From the NCBI RefSeq assembly GCF_020982545.1, contig NZ_JAJKLK010000019.1:248001-312000 (forward strand): a stretch of DNA of 64,000 bases. The letters are read 5' to 3'. Position numbers and translations under genes: made by a program. Each line of letters opens with the position of its first letter. Position 1 is the stretch's first letter. Shown here piece by piece: positions 46,229 to 54,978 of this stretch. The notes below the pieces were generated by a model that saw only the letters and a program-made list of their open reading frames with translations, searched no databases and was not told where the DNA came from. The stretch comes from Streptomyces sp. MNU76 (GTDB lineage: Bacteria > Actinomycetota > Actinomycetes > Streptomycetales > Streptomycetaceae).

Positions 46229-47656
46229 TCAGCGCTGCAGGGTGAGCAGGCCCGGCCGGTACGGCAGTTGCATGTACTTGGTGCCCGGCGGGACGTCCTT
46301 GAGGAGGCCCTGGTAGAGGAACTGCAGGTTGCAGGGGTCGATGGTCATGGTCTGGTCGGGGTTGTTGCGGATCAGGTCACCGTGGCTGACGCCCTGGGCC
46401 CAGTCGGAACCGCTGTTGGCCTGGCCCGCGAAGGGGCTGCTCTCGCTGCCGGCCTGGACGGTCCACGGGCCGTCCAGGCTGGAGGCGGTGAACGAGCGGA
46501 AGTAGCGGTTGGTACCCGACGCCTCAACGATCATGAGGTACTGGTTCCGGCCCTGGACCTTGTAGACCTCCGGCGCCTCGAACAGAAGGTCCGTTTCGTC
46601 GCTCATGACCGTCGTGTACGAGGAGCCGAAGCTGCTGGGGAAGTTCGCGAGCGGCATGCTCGTCCGGTAGATCTTGCCGTTGTCACCGGCGAAGAACATG
46701 TACATGTTCTGGTTGTCGGCGATCAGGGTCGCGTCGAGCGGGGCGTCTTCCTTGTTCGGATCGGGGTTCGGGGGAAGGGTGCCGGTGAACAGCGACTGCG
46801 GGGCGGACCAGCTGTTGGGGTCGGTGGGGTCGCTGGACGTGCTGTAGAGGAACGCCGGCCACTGGTACACCATCACCCAGATGTTCTTGGTCGAGAGGTA
46901 GAACAGTTCGGGCGCCACCGCGGTGTGGTTCGTCTTGGTCTGGGTGGCCGCCCCCATGTCCGACCAGTTCGTGAAGGGACTGAACATCGTCGAGCCCCAC
47001 CCGCTTTCGTTGGCGGTGGTCGCGTAGACCACGTGCCTGCCGTTGTACTTCACGGTGGCGAAGTCCTTCACCGCGGACTGCCCGTTCGCCGGCTCCGCCA
47101 GCGGACCCGTCGAGGTCCAGCGGTAGGTCGACGGAAGAGCACACGCGTTGCTCGCCCCGGACAGGCCGGTCCACTGCTGGTTGGTGCCGCCGTGGCACGA
47201 CCAGATCTGCACTCCCGTGCCGTTGGCCTTGCCCCAGCCCGAGACCTCCAGGCACAGCCCGGACCGCACGCCGACGATCGTGCCGTCGGGGTTCACCCGC
47301 CATTGCTGGTTGTCACTGCCGTTGCAGGTCCAGATCTGCACCGGGGTCCCGGACGTGGTGGCGCCGCCCCGGACATCCAGGCACTTGTTGCCGTACACGG
47401 TCAGCTGGTCACTGTCCGTCAGCGTCCACTGCTGGTTGGTTCCGCCGTGGCAGTCCCAGATGTGCACGTTTCCGCCGTCGGTCTGGCTGAAGCCCTCCAC
47501 ATCGAGGCAGCGGCCGGAGTCAACACCGCGCACGTCGCTGGTGGTGGCCGCCTGGGCCGGGCTGGCGACGAGCAGCGCCGCCAATGCGGCCAGGGCCGCG
47601 ACCGCGGCGGCGAGCACCGCGGACGGGCGTCTGAGGCTGAAACTACGTTTGTGCAT
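46229..47656 (-). CDS. GH62 alpha-L-arabinofuranosidase with N-terminal ricin-B (CBM13) domain
   Basis: 475 residues. Signal peptide (MHKRSFSLRRPSAVLAAAV...PAQA, cleavage near 35); beta-trefoil CBM13 with three repeats carrying QxW-type NQQW motifs (about 38-165); then a five-bladed GH62 domain (YRWTSTGPLAEP, NMYMFFAGDNGKIYRTSMPLANFP, LLFEAPEVYKVQGRNQYLMIVEA, RYFRSFTASSLDGPW). It removes arabinose side chains from arabinoxylan or arabinan outside the cell. Residues 1-189 and the promoter are identical to the GH62 gene at 49828 as part of an inverted repeat; the catalytic part differs. Confidence 0.93.
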   Translation of the reverse strand: MHKRSFSLRRPSAVLAAAVAALAALAALLVASPAQAATTSDVRGVDSGRCLDVEGFSQTDGGNVHIWDCHGGTNQQWTLTDSDQLTVYGNKCLDVRGGATTSGTPVQIWTCNGSDNQQWRVNPDGTIVGVRSGLCLEVSGWGKANGTGVQIWSCHGGTNQQWTGLSGASNACALPSTYRWTSTGPLAEPANGQSAVKDFATVKYNGRHVVYATTANESGWGSTMFSPFTNWSDMGAATQTKTNHTAVAPELFYLSTKNIWVMVYQWPAFLYSTSSDPTDPNSWSAPQSLFTGTLPPNPDPNKEDAPLDATLIADNQNMYMFFAGDNGKIYRTSMPLANFPSSFGSSYTTVMSDETDLLFEAPEVYKVQGRNQYLMIVEASGTNRYFRSFTASSLDGPWTVQAGSESSPFAGQANSGSDWAQGVSHGDLIRNNPDQTMTIDPCNLQFLYQGLLKDVPPGTKYMQLPYRPGLLTLQR

Positions 47657-47874
47657 AAGGACCTCGTCATCCTTGAGCAAGCGACTCCGGTTCGGCCCGT
47701 CAGGGGCTGTCCGGGGGCGGGTGTGATGCGACCCCCGCTGTCCGATATGTCGAACAAGGGTCGAAGTGTCGAGCAAACTGGATAATAGGGTTCCGGTGAT
47801 CAGCGTCAATACCTCTCGCACAATTCGTTCGGGCGGAAACGTTCGCAGGCTGAAACCAGGCGGCTTCAAGTTCC
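47090..47874 (-). repeat. 785-bp perfect inverted repeat, left arm
   Basis: Matches 49610-50394 in reverse complement over its whole length, judged from direct comparison of several stretches and from identical translations in all overlapping frames. It contains the GH62 promoter, leader, signal peptide and CBM13 coding region, and ends exactly where the two catalytic domains begin to differ. Confidence 0.9.
47782..47809 (-). promoter_or_regulatory. promoter of the minus-strand GH62 gene
   Basis: TTGACG and TATTAT separated by 16 bp, an unusually close match to consensus for Streptomyces. Downstream the leader has repeated TTCGAC/TCGACA motifs that resemble the TTCGAA arm of the palindrome at 39128. 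Confidence 0.7.
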
Positions 47875-47926
47875 GTGGTTGTACGGGTCTTTGGCATGAG
47901 GGGCAGGTAGCGGTGCGGGTGCGGAC

Positions 47927-48318
47927 TTGGTGATCATTACGGACCCCGACCAGGCCGCTGACCTGAGCCTCTGGTTCGGCTCGGTGTCCGACCCGCGCTC
48001 GCGGCGGGGCCTGTGGCACTCACTGACGCCGGTCCGGTCGGCGTGTGCCCGCGGCGGTCGTCTGCGGTGCGGGGAGCGTCGAGACTCGCCGAGCGGGGTG
48101 CGTGGGCCTCGGGTGGGCCGTTCACGGGCCTTCGCTGTGGGCCGTCACCTGCTCGGGTGGCGGCGTATCACCGTCCTCGGCGGCGATCAGGCGTGTGCCG
48201 GGGGCTGTTGACGGCGACGCCCGGACCGGGCGGTGGCTGCCTACCTTGCCGACCGGCACCACGCCACCGACCAGCACCGCGGGGATCGTCGGCGTCCGCA
48301 CCCGCAGTTACCGGTAGT
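47927..48318 (+). pseudogene. ISAs1-family transposase, N-terminal relic
   Basis: ITDPDQAADLSLWFGSVSDPRSRRGLWHSLTPV, then AAIRRVPGAVDGDA and AAYLADRHHATDQHRGDRRRPHPQL appear in three different frames. Together they resemble the H-repeat-associated N-terminal region of ISAs1-type transposases. Heavily frameshifted and truncated. Confidence 0.5.
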
Positions 48319-48447
48319 TCGTTAAATCCGGCGGTGGTGTGGGTTGACGACGGGTCGGGTTGGTCGTAGGCCGGTGATAGGGGCCAACTGCCGTGCTGGG
48401 GGCTGAAGATAACTGCTCGCCGTCCGTGTCCGCCTGCGCCGGGGCCG

Positions 48448-49600
48448 CTGGAGGACTACGCGGCCCAGTTCGACGACCTCTTCTTCAGCCTGGCCCAGCG
48501 GCGAGGGTTGCGTGAGTATCTGACCGGGCTGCTGGCGCCGCGAGAGCCGAACAGGACGATCACCTGCCTGGCAGGGGCGGAGCCAGTGGCCGGTGCGGGG
48601 AAGCCGGGGGTGCAGCGGCTGCAGTTCTTCCTGTCCGAGTCGCCCTGGGAGGCCGAGCAGATCAACGACCGGCGGCTTGAACTGCTGCGCAAGGAGCCGG
48701 CGACCGCTCCGCACGACGGCGGGGTCATCGTGATCGACGACTCCGGGGACCGCAAGGACGGCACCGCGACCGCGAATGTGGGCCGGCAGTGGCTGGGCCG
48801 GTACGGCAAGACCGACAACGGCATCGTCACGGTGACCACGGTGTGGACCGACGGCCGCGTGTACTACCCGCTGCACGCGACTCCCTGCACCCCTGCCCAT
48901 CACTCCGCCCGCGGCCGGTCCGATCCGGCTTTCCGCACGAAACCCCAGCTGGCCGCTGCCCTCGCGGCCCGCGGGAAGGAGGCTGGCTTTTCCTGCCGGG
49001 CGGTGGTCGCCGACTACGCCTACTGAAGTCAGCGACGACTGGGATCTCGCACTGCGCGCGGCCGGCCTGGCCTACGTGGTCGCGCTCGAGCCGCACCGCG
49101 GTACCTGGGCTCAGGCCGACCAGCCGCACACCCCCATCGAGGCCGCGCATGCCCTGACCTGGCGTGATGCCAGACATCCAGGCGACTGGACGCCCGTTGA
49201 GCGTCACTTGCGCGACGGGCGCAGTGAGAGGTGGGCCGCTGATGCCCGCCTGGGCGGCTACGGCCCCGACTCACCCTGCCGCCTGGTCGTGGCCACCACC
49301 GATCCGGCCGCCCTGCCGGAGAAGGCCACCTGGTACCTGGCCGCCAACCTGCCCCACCCCCACGCACCCCACGCCGCCACCGGCCCGCACCCGCCCGCCG
49401 ACCTGGCCGAGATCGTGCGCCTCTACGGCCTGCGGCCGTGGATCGAGCAGAGCTACAAGCAGATCAAGGACGAACTGGGCTGGGCCGACTTCCAAGTCCG
49501 CTCCGACCGCACCATCCGCCGCCACCAGACCCTGGTCAACTGAGCCTTCTCCTTCTGCTGGGATCAGTGGTTCACCCCACCCGGGCCCCTGGACGCCAGC
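48448..49600 (+). pseudogene. IS701-family transposase, disrupted
   Basis: LEDYAAQFDDLFFSLAQRRGLREYLTGLLAPREPNRTITCLAG, VIVIDDSGDRKDGTATANVGRQWLGRYGKTDNG and RAVVADYAY are in one frame. A shift at about 49022 leads to DDWDLALRAAGLAYVVALEP and LYGLRPWIEQSYKQIKDELGWADFQVRSDRTIRRHQTLVN. The TGA after LVN replaces the cysteine codon expected in LVNCAFSFCWDQWF, which is still readable downstream. One frameshift plus one nonsense change: inactive. It lies between the two arms of the 785-bp repeat. Confidence 0.85.
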
Positions 49601-49609
49601 GCGCCGGGC

Positions 49610-50394
49610 GGAACTTGAAGCCGCCTGGTTTCAGCCTGCGAACGTTTCCGCCCGAACGAATTGTGCGAGAGGTATTGACGCTGATCACCGGAACCCTATT
49701 ATCCAGTTTGCTCGACACTTCGACCCTTGTTCGACATATCGGACAGCGGGGGTCGCATCACACCCGCCCCCGGACAGCCCCTGACGGGCCGAACCGGAGT
49801 CGCTTGCTCAAGGATGACGAGGTCCTTATGCACAAACGTAGTTTCAGCCTCAGACGCCCGTCCGCGGTGCTCGCCGCCGCGGTCGCGGCCCTGGCCGCAT
49901 TGGCGGCGCTGCTCGTCGCCAGCCCGGCCCAGGCGGCCACCACCAGCGACGTGCGCGGTGTTGACTCCGGCCGCTGCCTCGATGTGGAGGGCTTCAGCCA
50001 GACCGACGGCGGAAACGTGCACATCTGGGACTGCCACGGCGGAACCAACCAGCAGTGGACGCTGACGGACAGTGACCAGCTGACCGTGTACGGCAACAAG
50101 TGCCTGGATGTCCGGGGCGGCGCCACCACGTCCGGGACCCCGGTGCAGATCTGGACCTGCAACGGCAGTGACAACCAGCAATGGCGGGTGAACCCCGACG
50201 GCACGATCGTCGGCGTGCGGTCCGGGCTGTGCCTGGAGGTCTCGGGCTGGGGCAAGGCCAACGGCACGGGAGTGCAGATCTGGTCGTGCCACGGCGGCAC
50301 CAACCAGCAGTGGACCGGCCTGTCCGGGGCGAGCAACGCGTGTGCTCTTCCGTCGACCTACCGCTGGACCTCGACGGGTCCGCTGGCGGAGCCG
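49610..50394 (+). repeat. 785-bp perfect inverted repeat, right arm
   Basis: Reverse complement of 47090-47874, separated from it by 1735 bp holding IS701 and ISAs1 relics. Equal arm length with no indels indicates a very recent duplication, gene conversion or inversion event. Confidence 0.9.
49675..49702 (+). promoter_or_regulatory. promoter of the plus-strand GH62 gene
   Basis: TTGACG, 16 bp, TATTAT; identical to the promoter of the other GH62 gene because it lies inside the inverted repeat. Confidence 0.7.
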
Positions 50395-51297
50395 AAGGCG
50401 GGGTGGGCCTCGCTCAAGGACTTCACCAGCGTCGTCCACAACGGCAAGCACGTCGTCTATGCCACGACGCACGACACCGTCGCCGGTGAGAATGGGCGCT
50501 GGGGATTGACGACCTTCAGCCCCTTCACGAACTGGTCCGACATGGCCACCGCCACCCAGAACAAGATTCCCTTCGACGGCATCGCGCCGACGCTGTTCTA
50601 CTTCGCCCCGAAGAACATCTGGGTGCTCGCCTACAACGGGGGTTGGCCCTACAGCTTCTCCTACCGCACCTCGACCGACCCCACCAACCCCAACGGCTGG
50701 GGCCCGCAGCAGGATCTCTTCACGACCACCCTCCCGGACGTTGTGGATCCCGACGGCACGCGCCGGAAGAGTGGCCCCCTCGACGTGACCCTCATCGGCG
50801 ACGACGCGAACATGTACATGTTCTTCGCCGACGACGAGGGCGGCATCTACCGCGCCAGCATGCCCATCGGCAACTTCCCGGGCACCTTCGGTTCGTTCAC
50901 GAAGATCATGAGCGACACGGCGCTCAACCTGTTCGAGGCGCCGGAGGTCTACAAGGTCCAGGGCCAGAACCAGTACCTCATGATCGTCGAGGCCCAGAAC
51001 TACACGGGGTATGGTCGCTACTTCCGCTCGTTCACGGCCACCAGCCTCAACGGCACGTGGACACCGTCACCGCAGGCCAACACCGTGACCAGCCCCTTCG
51101 CCGGCAGTGCCAACAGCGGCACGGCCTGGACCAGGGACATCAGCCACGGCGATGTGGTTCGCACCAACCCCGACCAGACCAAGACCATCGACCCCTGCAA
51201 CCTGGAGTTCCTCTACCAGGGGCGCGACCCCAGCACCGACGGCGGGGACTACGGCACCCTGCCGTACCGGCCGGGCGTGCTGACACTGCAGCGCTAG
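49828..51297 (+). CDS. GH62 alpha-L-arabinofuranosidase with N-terminal ricin-B (CBM13) domain, second copy
   Basis: 489 residues. Codons 1-189 (signal peptide, CBM13, linker up to TSTGPLAEP) are identical to the first copy. The catalytic domain then diverges, sharing by eye somewhat more than half its residues (NMYMFFADDEGGIYRASMPIGNFPG, NLFEAPEVYKVQGQNQYLMIVEAQ, RYFRSFTATSLNGTW). Two GH62 enzymes with identical targeting but different catalytic sequences could differ in substrate pattern. ATG follows GAGG within the duplicated leader. Confidence 0.93.
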   Translation: MHKRSFSLRRPSAVLAAAVAALAALAALLVASPAQAATTSDVRGVDSGRCLDVEGFSQTDGGNVHIWDCHGGTNQQWTLTDSDQLTVYGNKCLDVRGGATTSGTPVQIWTCNGSDNQQWRVNPDGTIVGVRSGLCLEVSGWGKANGTGVQIWSCHGGTNQQWTGLSGASNACALPSTYRWTSTGPLAEPKAGWASLKDFTSVVHNGKHVVYATTHDTVAGENGRWGLTTFSPFTNWSDMATATQNKIPFDGIAPTLFYFAPKNIWVLAYNGGWPYSFSYRTSTDPTNPNGWGPQQDLFTTTLPDVVDPDGTRRKSGPLDVTLIGDDANMYMFFADDEGGIYRASMPIGNFPGTFGSFTKIMSDTALNLFEAPEVYKVQGQNQYLMIVEAQNYTGYGRYFRSFTATSLNGTWTPSPQANTVTSPFAGSANSGTAWTRDISHGDVVRTNPDQTKTIDPCNLEFLYQGRDPSTDGGDYGTLPYRPGVLTLQR

Positions 51298-52087
51298 CCG
51301 GTGGCGCGACACAGGTCCGGCTCCGGTGTTCCTGACGCTCGCGGGCAACGACGTACGCCGAACCGGGTGAGCGTCACAGCGAGCGATCAGGAACGGGTGG
51401 AGTTGGAGCGGCGGGCTCGGCGCAAGGCCGAGCCCGCCCGTGCACGCGGAGAACCCGGATGGTGGCGGCCTCGTCCTGGTCGACCACGAGACGCGGAACG
51501 TGTCGAGCCTGGTGAGTCGGTCGGTTTCAGGGTTCCTCGAGTGAGCCGGGGTCGCCGGCGTCCGAGGTGATCACTGGGCGGCGGCGTCGGTCGTCCGGCT
51601 GGTTGATCCACACGTTGGTGGGGAGCGCAAGGGACAGAGCCCGTCCGTCGCCAGCATCTACCGGGCCCTCGCCGAACAGGAGAAGACCCAGGCGTACCCC
51701 GAGGCCGTCGAGACAGCACACGCCGACTTCGCCGCCCTTCAGCAGCGCGACCGCAGCCCCAAGTAGTTACTCAGCGCTACACCACCTGGCGGTAGCTATA
51801 CGAGAACAGGGCCGTCGCGGTGGCGGCGGCCGCCGTCTGTCTTTGTGTGCGGCCGGAAGCATGTGATGGTTCGCGCCGTCGAGGTGGAAAGGGAGCCCTG
51901 GCGTGTCACCGGGGCACCGGGTCACGGGGTCACCGGGTCCGGTGAGACGGTGCGACCGCGTCTCGGCAAAAAATGATTGAGATGGCAACCTTTCCGCTCT
52001 GAGTGGCCACTTACGGGTGTACCGACGAGGGCGAGCCGTGGTCAGCGGCGCTACGCCCTCTGTGTCAACACCCGATCGGAGCACTAC
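51298..52087. other. intergenic stretch with small gene relics
   Basis: 51367-51480 reads VTASDQERVELERRARRKAEPARA in one frame, similar to the start of an IS630-type transposase. 51630-51767 reads SPSVASIYRALAEQEKTQAYPEAVETAHADFAALQQRDRSPK-stop, the end of an unidentified gene. Neither is complete. 51900-52080 holds the control region of the GH51-like gene, with no clear operator. Confidence 0.4.
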
Positions 52088-53881
52088 GTGTCACCAGACG
52101 ACCCGAGATCCGCCGAGCAGCCGATGCCTCGGGGTCGCACGCCCCGCCGCCGTAGCCGGATGCTCCGGCATCTTGTCGTGGGGGCGGTGGCGGTGCTCGC
52201 CGCCTCGGCCGGTGTCGGCGCCCTGGCGCCCAGCGCGGGCGCCGCGCCGACCGTCGGCATCCGTGTGGATGCCGGTACCTCCTTGGGCACCGTGCCCAGC
52301 AGCGGTTTCGGCCTCAACACGGGCTACGGCGACGAGCACATGGGGAGCGCCAAGGCGACATCGCTGATGAAGGCCGCGGGAGTTCGGCAGCTGCGCTATC
52401 CCGGCGGCTCCGGCGCGGACGACTACCACTGGAAGACCCACACCTACGGCGACGGCAAGGGCTGGATCCCCTCCAACACCGACTTCGACCACTTCATGGC
52501 CATCGCGAAGAAGGTCGGCGCCCAGCCGATCCTGACCGCGAACTACGGTTCCGGCACCCCCAAGGAGGCCGCCGACTGGGTCAAGTACGCCAACGTCGAC
52601 AAGGGTTACGGCGTGAAGTACTGGGAGATCGGCAACGAGGTCTACGGCAACGGGCACTACGGCGACGGCAAGGGGTGGGAAACCGACAACCACGCCGACA
52701 AGAGCCCGAAGGAGTACGGGAAGAACCTCGTCGCCTACTCGAAGGCGATGAAGGCCGTGGACCCGAAGGTGAAGATCGGAGCGGTGCTCACCACCCCCGG
52801 CTTCTGGCCGGATGCGGAGAAGGCTCCCGGTGACACCGCCGACTGGAACAACACGGTGCTCTCCATCGCGGGACGCTCGATCGACTTCGTCATCGTCCAC
52901 TGGTATCCGGGCGGCACCACCACGGCCGACCTGCTGAACACCCCCTCCCAGATCGCCGGTGTCAGGTCCTCGCTGCGCTCGCTGATCGCCAAGTACGCGG
53001 GCTCGAACGCCGCTTCGGTGGAGATCGCGGTCACCGAGACCGACGCCGTAGGCTCACCCGCCTTGACCAGCCAGGCCGCGGCCCTGTTCGCGCCGGACAC
53101 CTACATGACCTGGTTCGAGCAGGGTGCCACCCACGTGGACTGGTGGAACCTGCACAACGGCTCGGGCGAGGCACCCACCACCGTCCACGGCGAGACCGAC
53201 TACCAGGACGGGGGCATTCTCTCCGCCGGAACCTGCGCCGGGGGGAAGTGCGAACCGGCGCGCGACACGCCCTTCCCCACCTACTGGGGCATCCGCTCGC
53301 TGACCGCACTGGCGAAGCCTGGCGACACCATGGTCAAGTCGTCCTCGCGCAACTCGTCGGTCGCCGTGCACGCGGTGCGGAGCAGCAAGGGCGGTCTGAA
53401 CGTCATGCTGATCAACAAGAGCCCGAAGGACGCGGCGCAGGTGTCGCTCTCGTACGCCGGATTCACCCCGGCCGCAGGGGCGGTCACGACCGTTTCGTAT
53501 GCCAAGGGAGACACCTCCCTGACGACGGCGAAGCGGGGCACGGCGGGCGCACAGAAGCTGCCGCCGTACTCGATCACGACTCTTCAGCTGAAGCCCGCGT
53601 CGGGGACCGCCGGCGCTGACAAGCCGTCGCCCGCCCCCACGCCGACCGCCGCCGCGCCGCTCGTCTCCGCCGCCGGCACGACCGGCAGCCGTGCGCAGGC
53701 GGAGAACGGCGCACCCGTCGGCCGGCCGTCCCCGAGCAGCAGCAACACGTCCGGCCCCCTGGCTTCCACCGGGGCGAGCACCGCTGTCACGTACAGCGCC
53801 ATCGGTGGCCTGCTGGTCATCGTCGCCGGCGGTGTGCTGGTACTTCGCGGACGCCGCCGCAGGGCTTTGCATGGGAAGTGA
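52088..53881 (+). CDS. cell-wall-anchored GH51-like alpha-L-arabinofuranosidase (LAXTG)
   Basis: 597 residues from GTG 52088 (GGAG 7 bases upstream). A signal peptide (HLVVGAVAVLAASAGVGALAPSAGA, about 25-52) precedes a catalytic barrel with the acid/base segment YWEIGNEVYGNG and a candidate nucleophile in EIAVTETDAVG. A C-terminal beta domain and a Pro/Ala/Ser linker follow. The end is a sortase signal: LASTG at 558-562, membrane helix (AIGGLLVIVAGGVLVL) and RGRRRR tail. LAXTG is the motif of class E sortases. It would hold the enzyme on the hyphal surface, complementing the freely secreted GH62 enzymes. Confidence 0.88.
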   Translation: MSPDDPRSAEQPMPRGRTPRRRSRMLRHLVVGAVAVLAASAGVGALAPSAGAAPTVGIRVDAGTSLGTVPSSGFGLNTGYGDEHMGSAKATSLMKAAGVRQLRYPGGSGADDYHWKTHTYGDGKGWIPSNTDFDHFMAIAKKVGAQPILTANYGSGTPKEAADWVKYANVDKGYGVKYWEIGNEVYGNGHYGDGKGWETDNHADKSPKEYGKNLVAYSKAMKAVDPKVKIGAVLTTPGFWPDAEKAPGDTADWNNTVLSIAGRSIDFVIVHWYPGGTTTADLLNTPSQIAGVRSSLRSLIAKYAGSNAASVEIAVTETDAVGSPALTSQAAALFAPDTYMTWFEQGATHVDWWNLHNGSGEAPTTVHGETDYQDGGILSAGTCAGGKCEPARDTPFPTYWGIRSLTALAKPGDTMVKSSSRNSSVAVHAVRSSKGGLNVMLINKSPKDAAQVSLSYAGFTPAAGAVTTVSYAKGDTSLTTAKRGTAGAQKLPPYSITTLQLKPASGTAGADKPSPAPTPTAAAPLVSAAGTTGSRAQAENGAPVGRPSPSSSNTSGPLASTGASTAVTYSAIGGLLVIVAGGVLVLRGRRRRALHGK

Positions 53882-54231
53882 GACCGCGTGAGTGACTGAC
53901 GGCCTGGCAGCAACGCCACCCACCCGTGGCGTGCGCGCCGGGCCGTCGGCCTCCGCGCCGGCGTCGGTGTCGGCGGTCAGGAAACAAACAAGGCCCGGGT
54001 CGTTGGCCTGGCCGCCTCGGCACCGGTCCCGACCGGTGGGGCTGCCCACGGGCCGCGTTCCGGGCCACCGTGGAACTGCCGCGCGAGGACTTCGCGATGA
54101 ACTACAACCAGGTCGTCCAGGTCGTCTAGGCCGTCCAGGTCGTCATGGCCGCCATCGGCACCACGTTCCGCGTCGGGATCGACCTCCAGGCCGTCCAGGG
54201 CGAACAGCTTCCGCCACTCGCCTGACGGCGG

Positions 54232-54281
54232 AGACGGCTCGGCCCCCTGCCTCACTCGGGAAGCAGAGGGCCGAGCCGTCT
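54232..54281. terminator. 14-bp perfect hairpin
   Basis: AGACGGCTCGGCCC/GGGCCGAGCCGTCT with a 22-base loop, 350 bp after the GH51-like gene. A terminator-like structure without a T run, as is common in Streptomyces. Confidence 0.6.
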
Positions 54282-54536
54282 GTGGCCTGTGCCTCCTGGT
54301 GGCTGAGCAGGATGTCGACACCGTCCTGGCTGCCGTACAGCGTAATATCGGGTGGAGTCCGGCGGCTGCGGCGGGCCGGTCGACGTCAAGCCGCGCGGCA
54401 TCGCCTCCCGCGGTACCGGCGGCCGCGCCGCCACTCGGAAGTTGCCGCCAGGGCGCGGCCCAGCCCAGAACCCGCCGTCCAGGCGAAGGCAGCGTGACGT
54501 GAACCGGCCCGGCCACGCCGCGTCGCGACCGGGCCG

Positions 54537-54665
54537 CTACCCCGATATCCGGGCACGCAAGGCCTGGATGAACCAGTCGAGTACCGGTGCCAGGTTTCCG
54601 GGGGCGACCAGCCGTTGATCACTGCGAGCAGCTGAAGGTACCGCTCCCGGTCAGGGTTGTTCGCG
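54537..54665 (-). pseudogene. regulator-like C-terminal relic
   Basis: Minus strand reads RERYLQLLAVINGWSPPE in one frame and LAPVLDWFIQALRARISG-stop in the next, one base apart, which join smoothly. It resembles the C-terminal end of MerR-type regulators, but the assignment is uncertain. No N-terminal part remains. Confidence 0.35.
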
Positions 54666-54667
54666 GA

Positions 54668-54700
54668 CCTTGCCGCCGGTCTCGCCGACCGGCGGCAAGG
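54668..54700. terminator. 13-bp perfect hairpin
   Basis: CCTTGCCGCCGGT/ACCGGCGGCAAGG with a 7-base loop. Terminator-like; the gene it once served is not evident. Confidence 0.55.
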
Positions 54701-54799
54701 GCCACAGCGTCGACCTGAGCGAGCCCACCCGGCGGTTCGCCGAGCCGACAGTCGCGGGGTCTGCGTTCCCGCACGTCACAGCAACCTGACGGAGTCCTA

Positions 54800-54861
54800 C
54801 TAGGGTGCGTTTCAGAAGTGGATCTTGACACATCAAGATCCACTTCTGAAACGCACCCTAG
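54800..54861. mobile_element. 62-bp perfect palindrome with CTAG ends
   Basis: Two perfect 29-base arms beginning CTAGGGTGCGTTTCAGAAG are separated by only CACA. The termini (CTAG, GGGTG, TTTC) resemble those of the foldback element at 14293-14460. This is best read as two abutted inverted ends of a transposable element (a minimal MITE or excision remnant). It could also work as a terminator shielding argC from upstream transcription. Confidence 0.6.
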
Positions 54862-54925
54862 CGCTCTCCATGTGTCAACAAAAATGCTCGGTCACAGCCG
54901 ACCCTCGCACGCGGCGGAGACAAGA

Positions 54926-54954
54926 TTGCATAAACGTGCAACGAAACGTATAGT
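54926..54954 (+). promoter_or_regulatory. argC promoter with ARG-box-like operator
   Basis: TTGCAT (-35) and TATAGT (-10) are 17 bp apart. The -35 is embedded in the dyad TTGCA-N6-TGCAA (54926-54941), which fits an ArgR-binding half-site pattern. Transcription would begin near 54961, only about 18 bases before the argC ATG. ArgR is encoded at the end of the same operon. Confidence 0.75.
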
Positions 54955-54978
54955 CATGCCATCCAAGAGGAGGGTTCC

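Larger units (their letters stand above)
53882..54978. other. gene-poor junction before the arg operon
   Basis: About 1.1 kb with no convincing gene. It holds three strong hairpins (annotated separately), a fragment reading LPREDFAMNYNQVVQVV-stop near 54070-54129 with GTCGTC/GTCCAG repetition, a regulator-like relic on the minus strand at 54537-54665, and the arg promoter at its right end. It looks like the scarred boundary between accessory DNA and the core chromosome. Confidence 0.5.

Noticed and set aside
54060..54190. Possible small peptide precursor with GTCGTC/GTCCAG repeats (ends NYNQVVQVV)
   Set aside because: No start with ribosome binding site, no modification enzymes nearby; more likely the end of a decayed gene.
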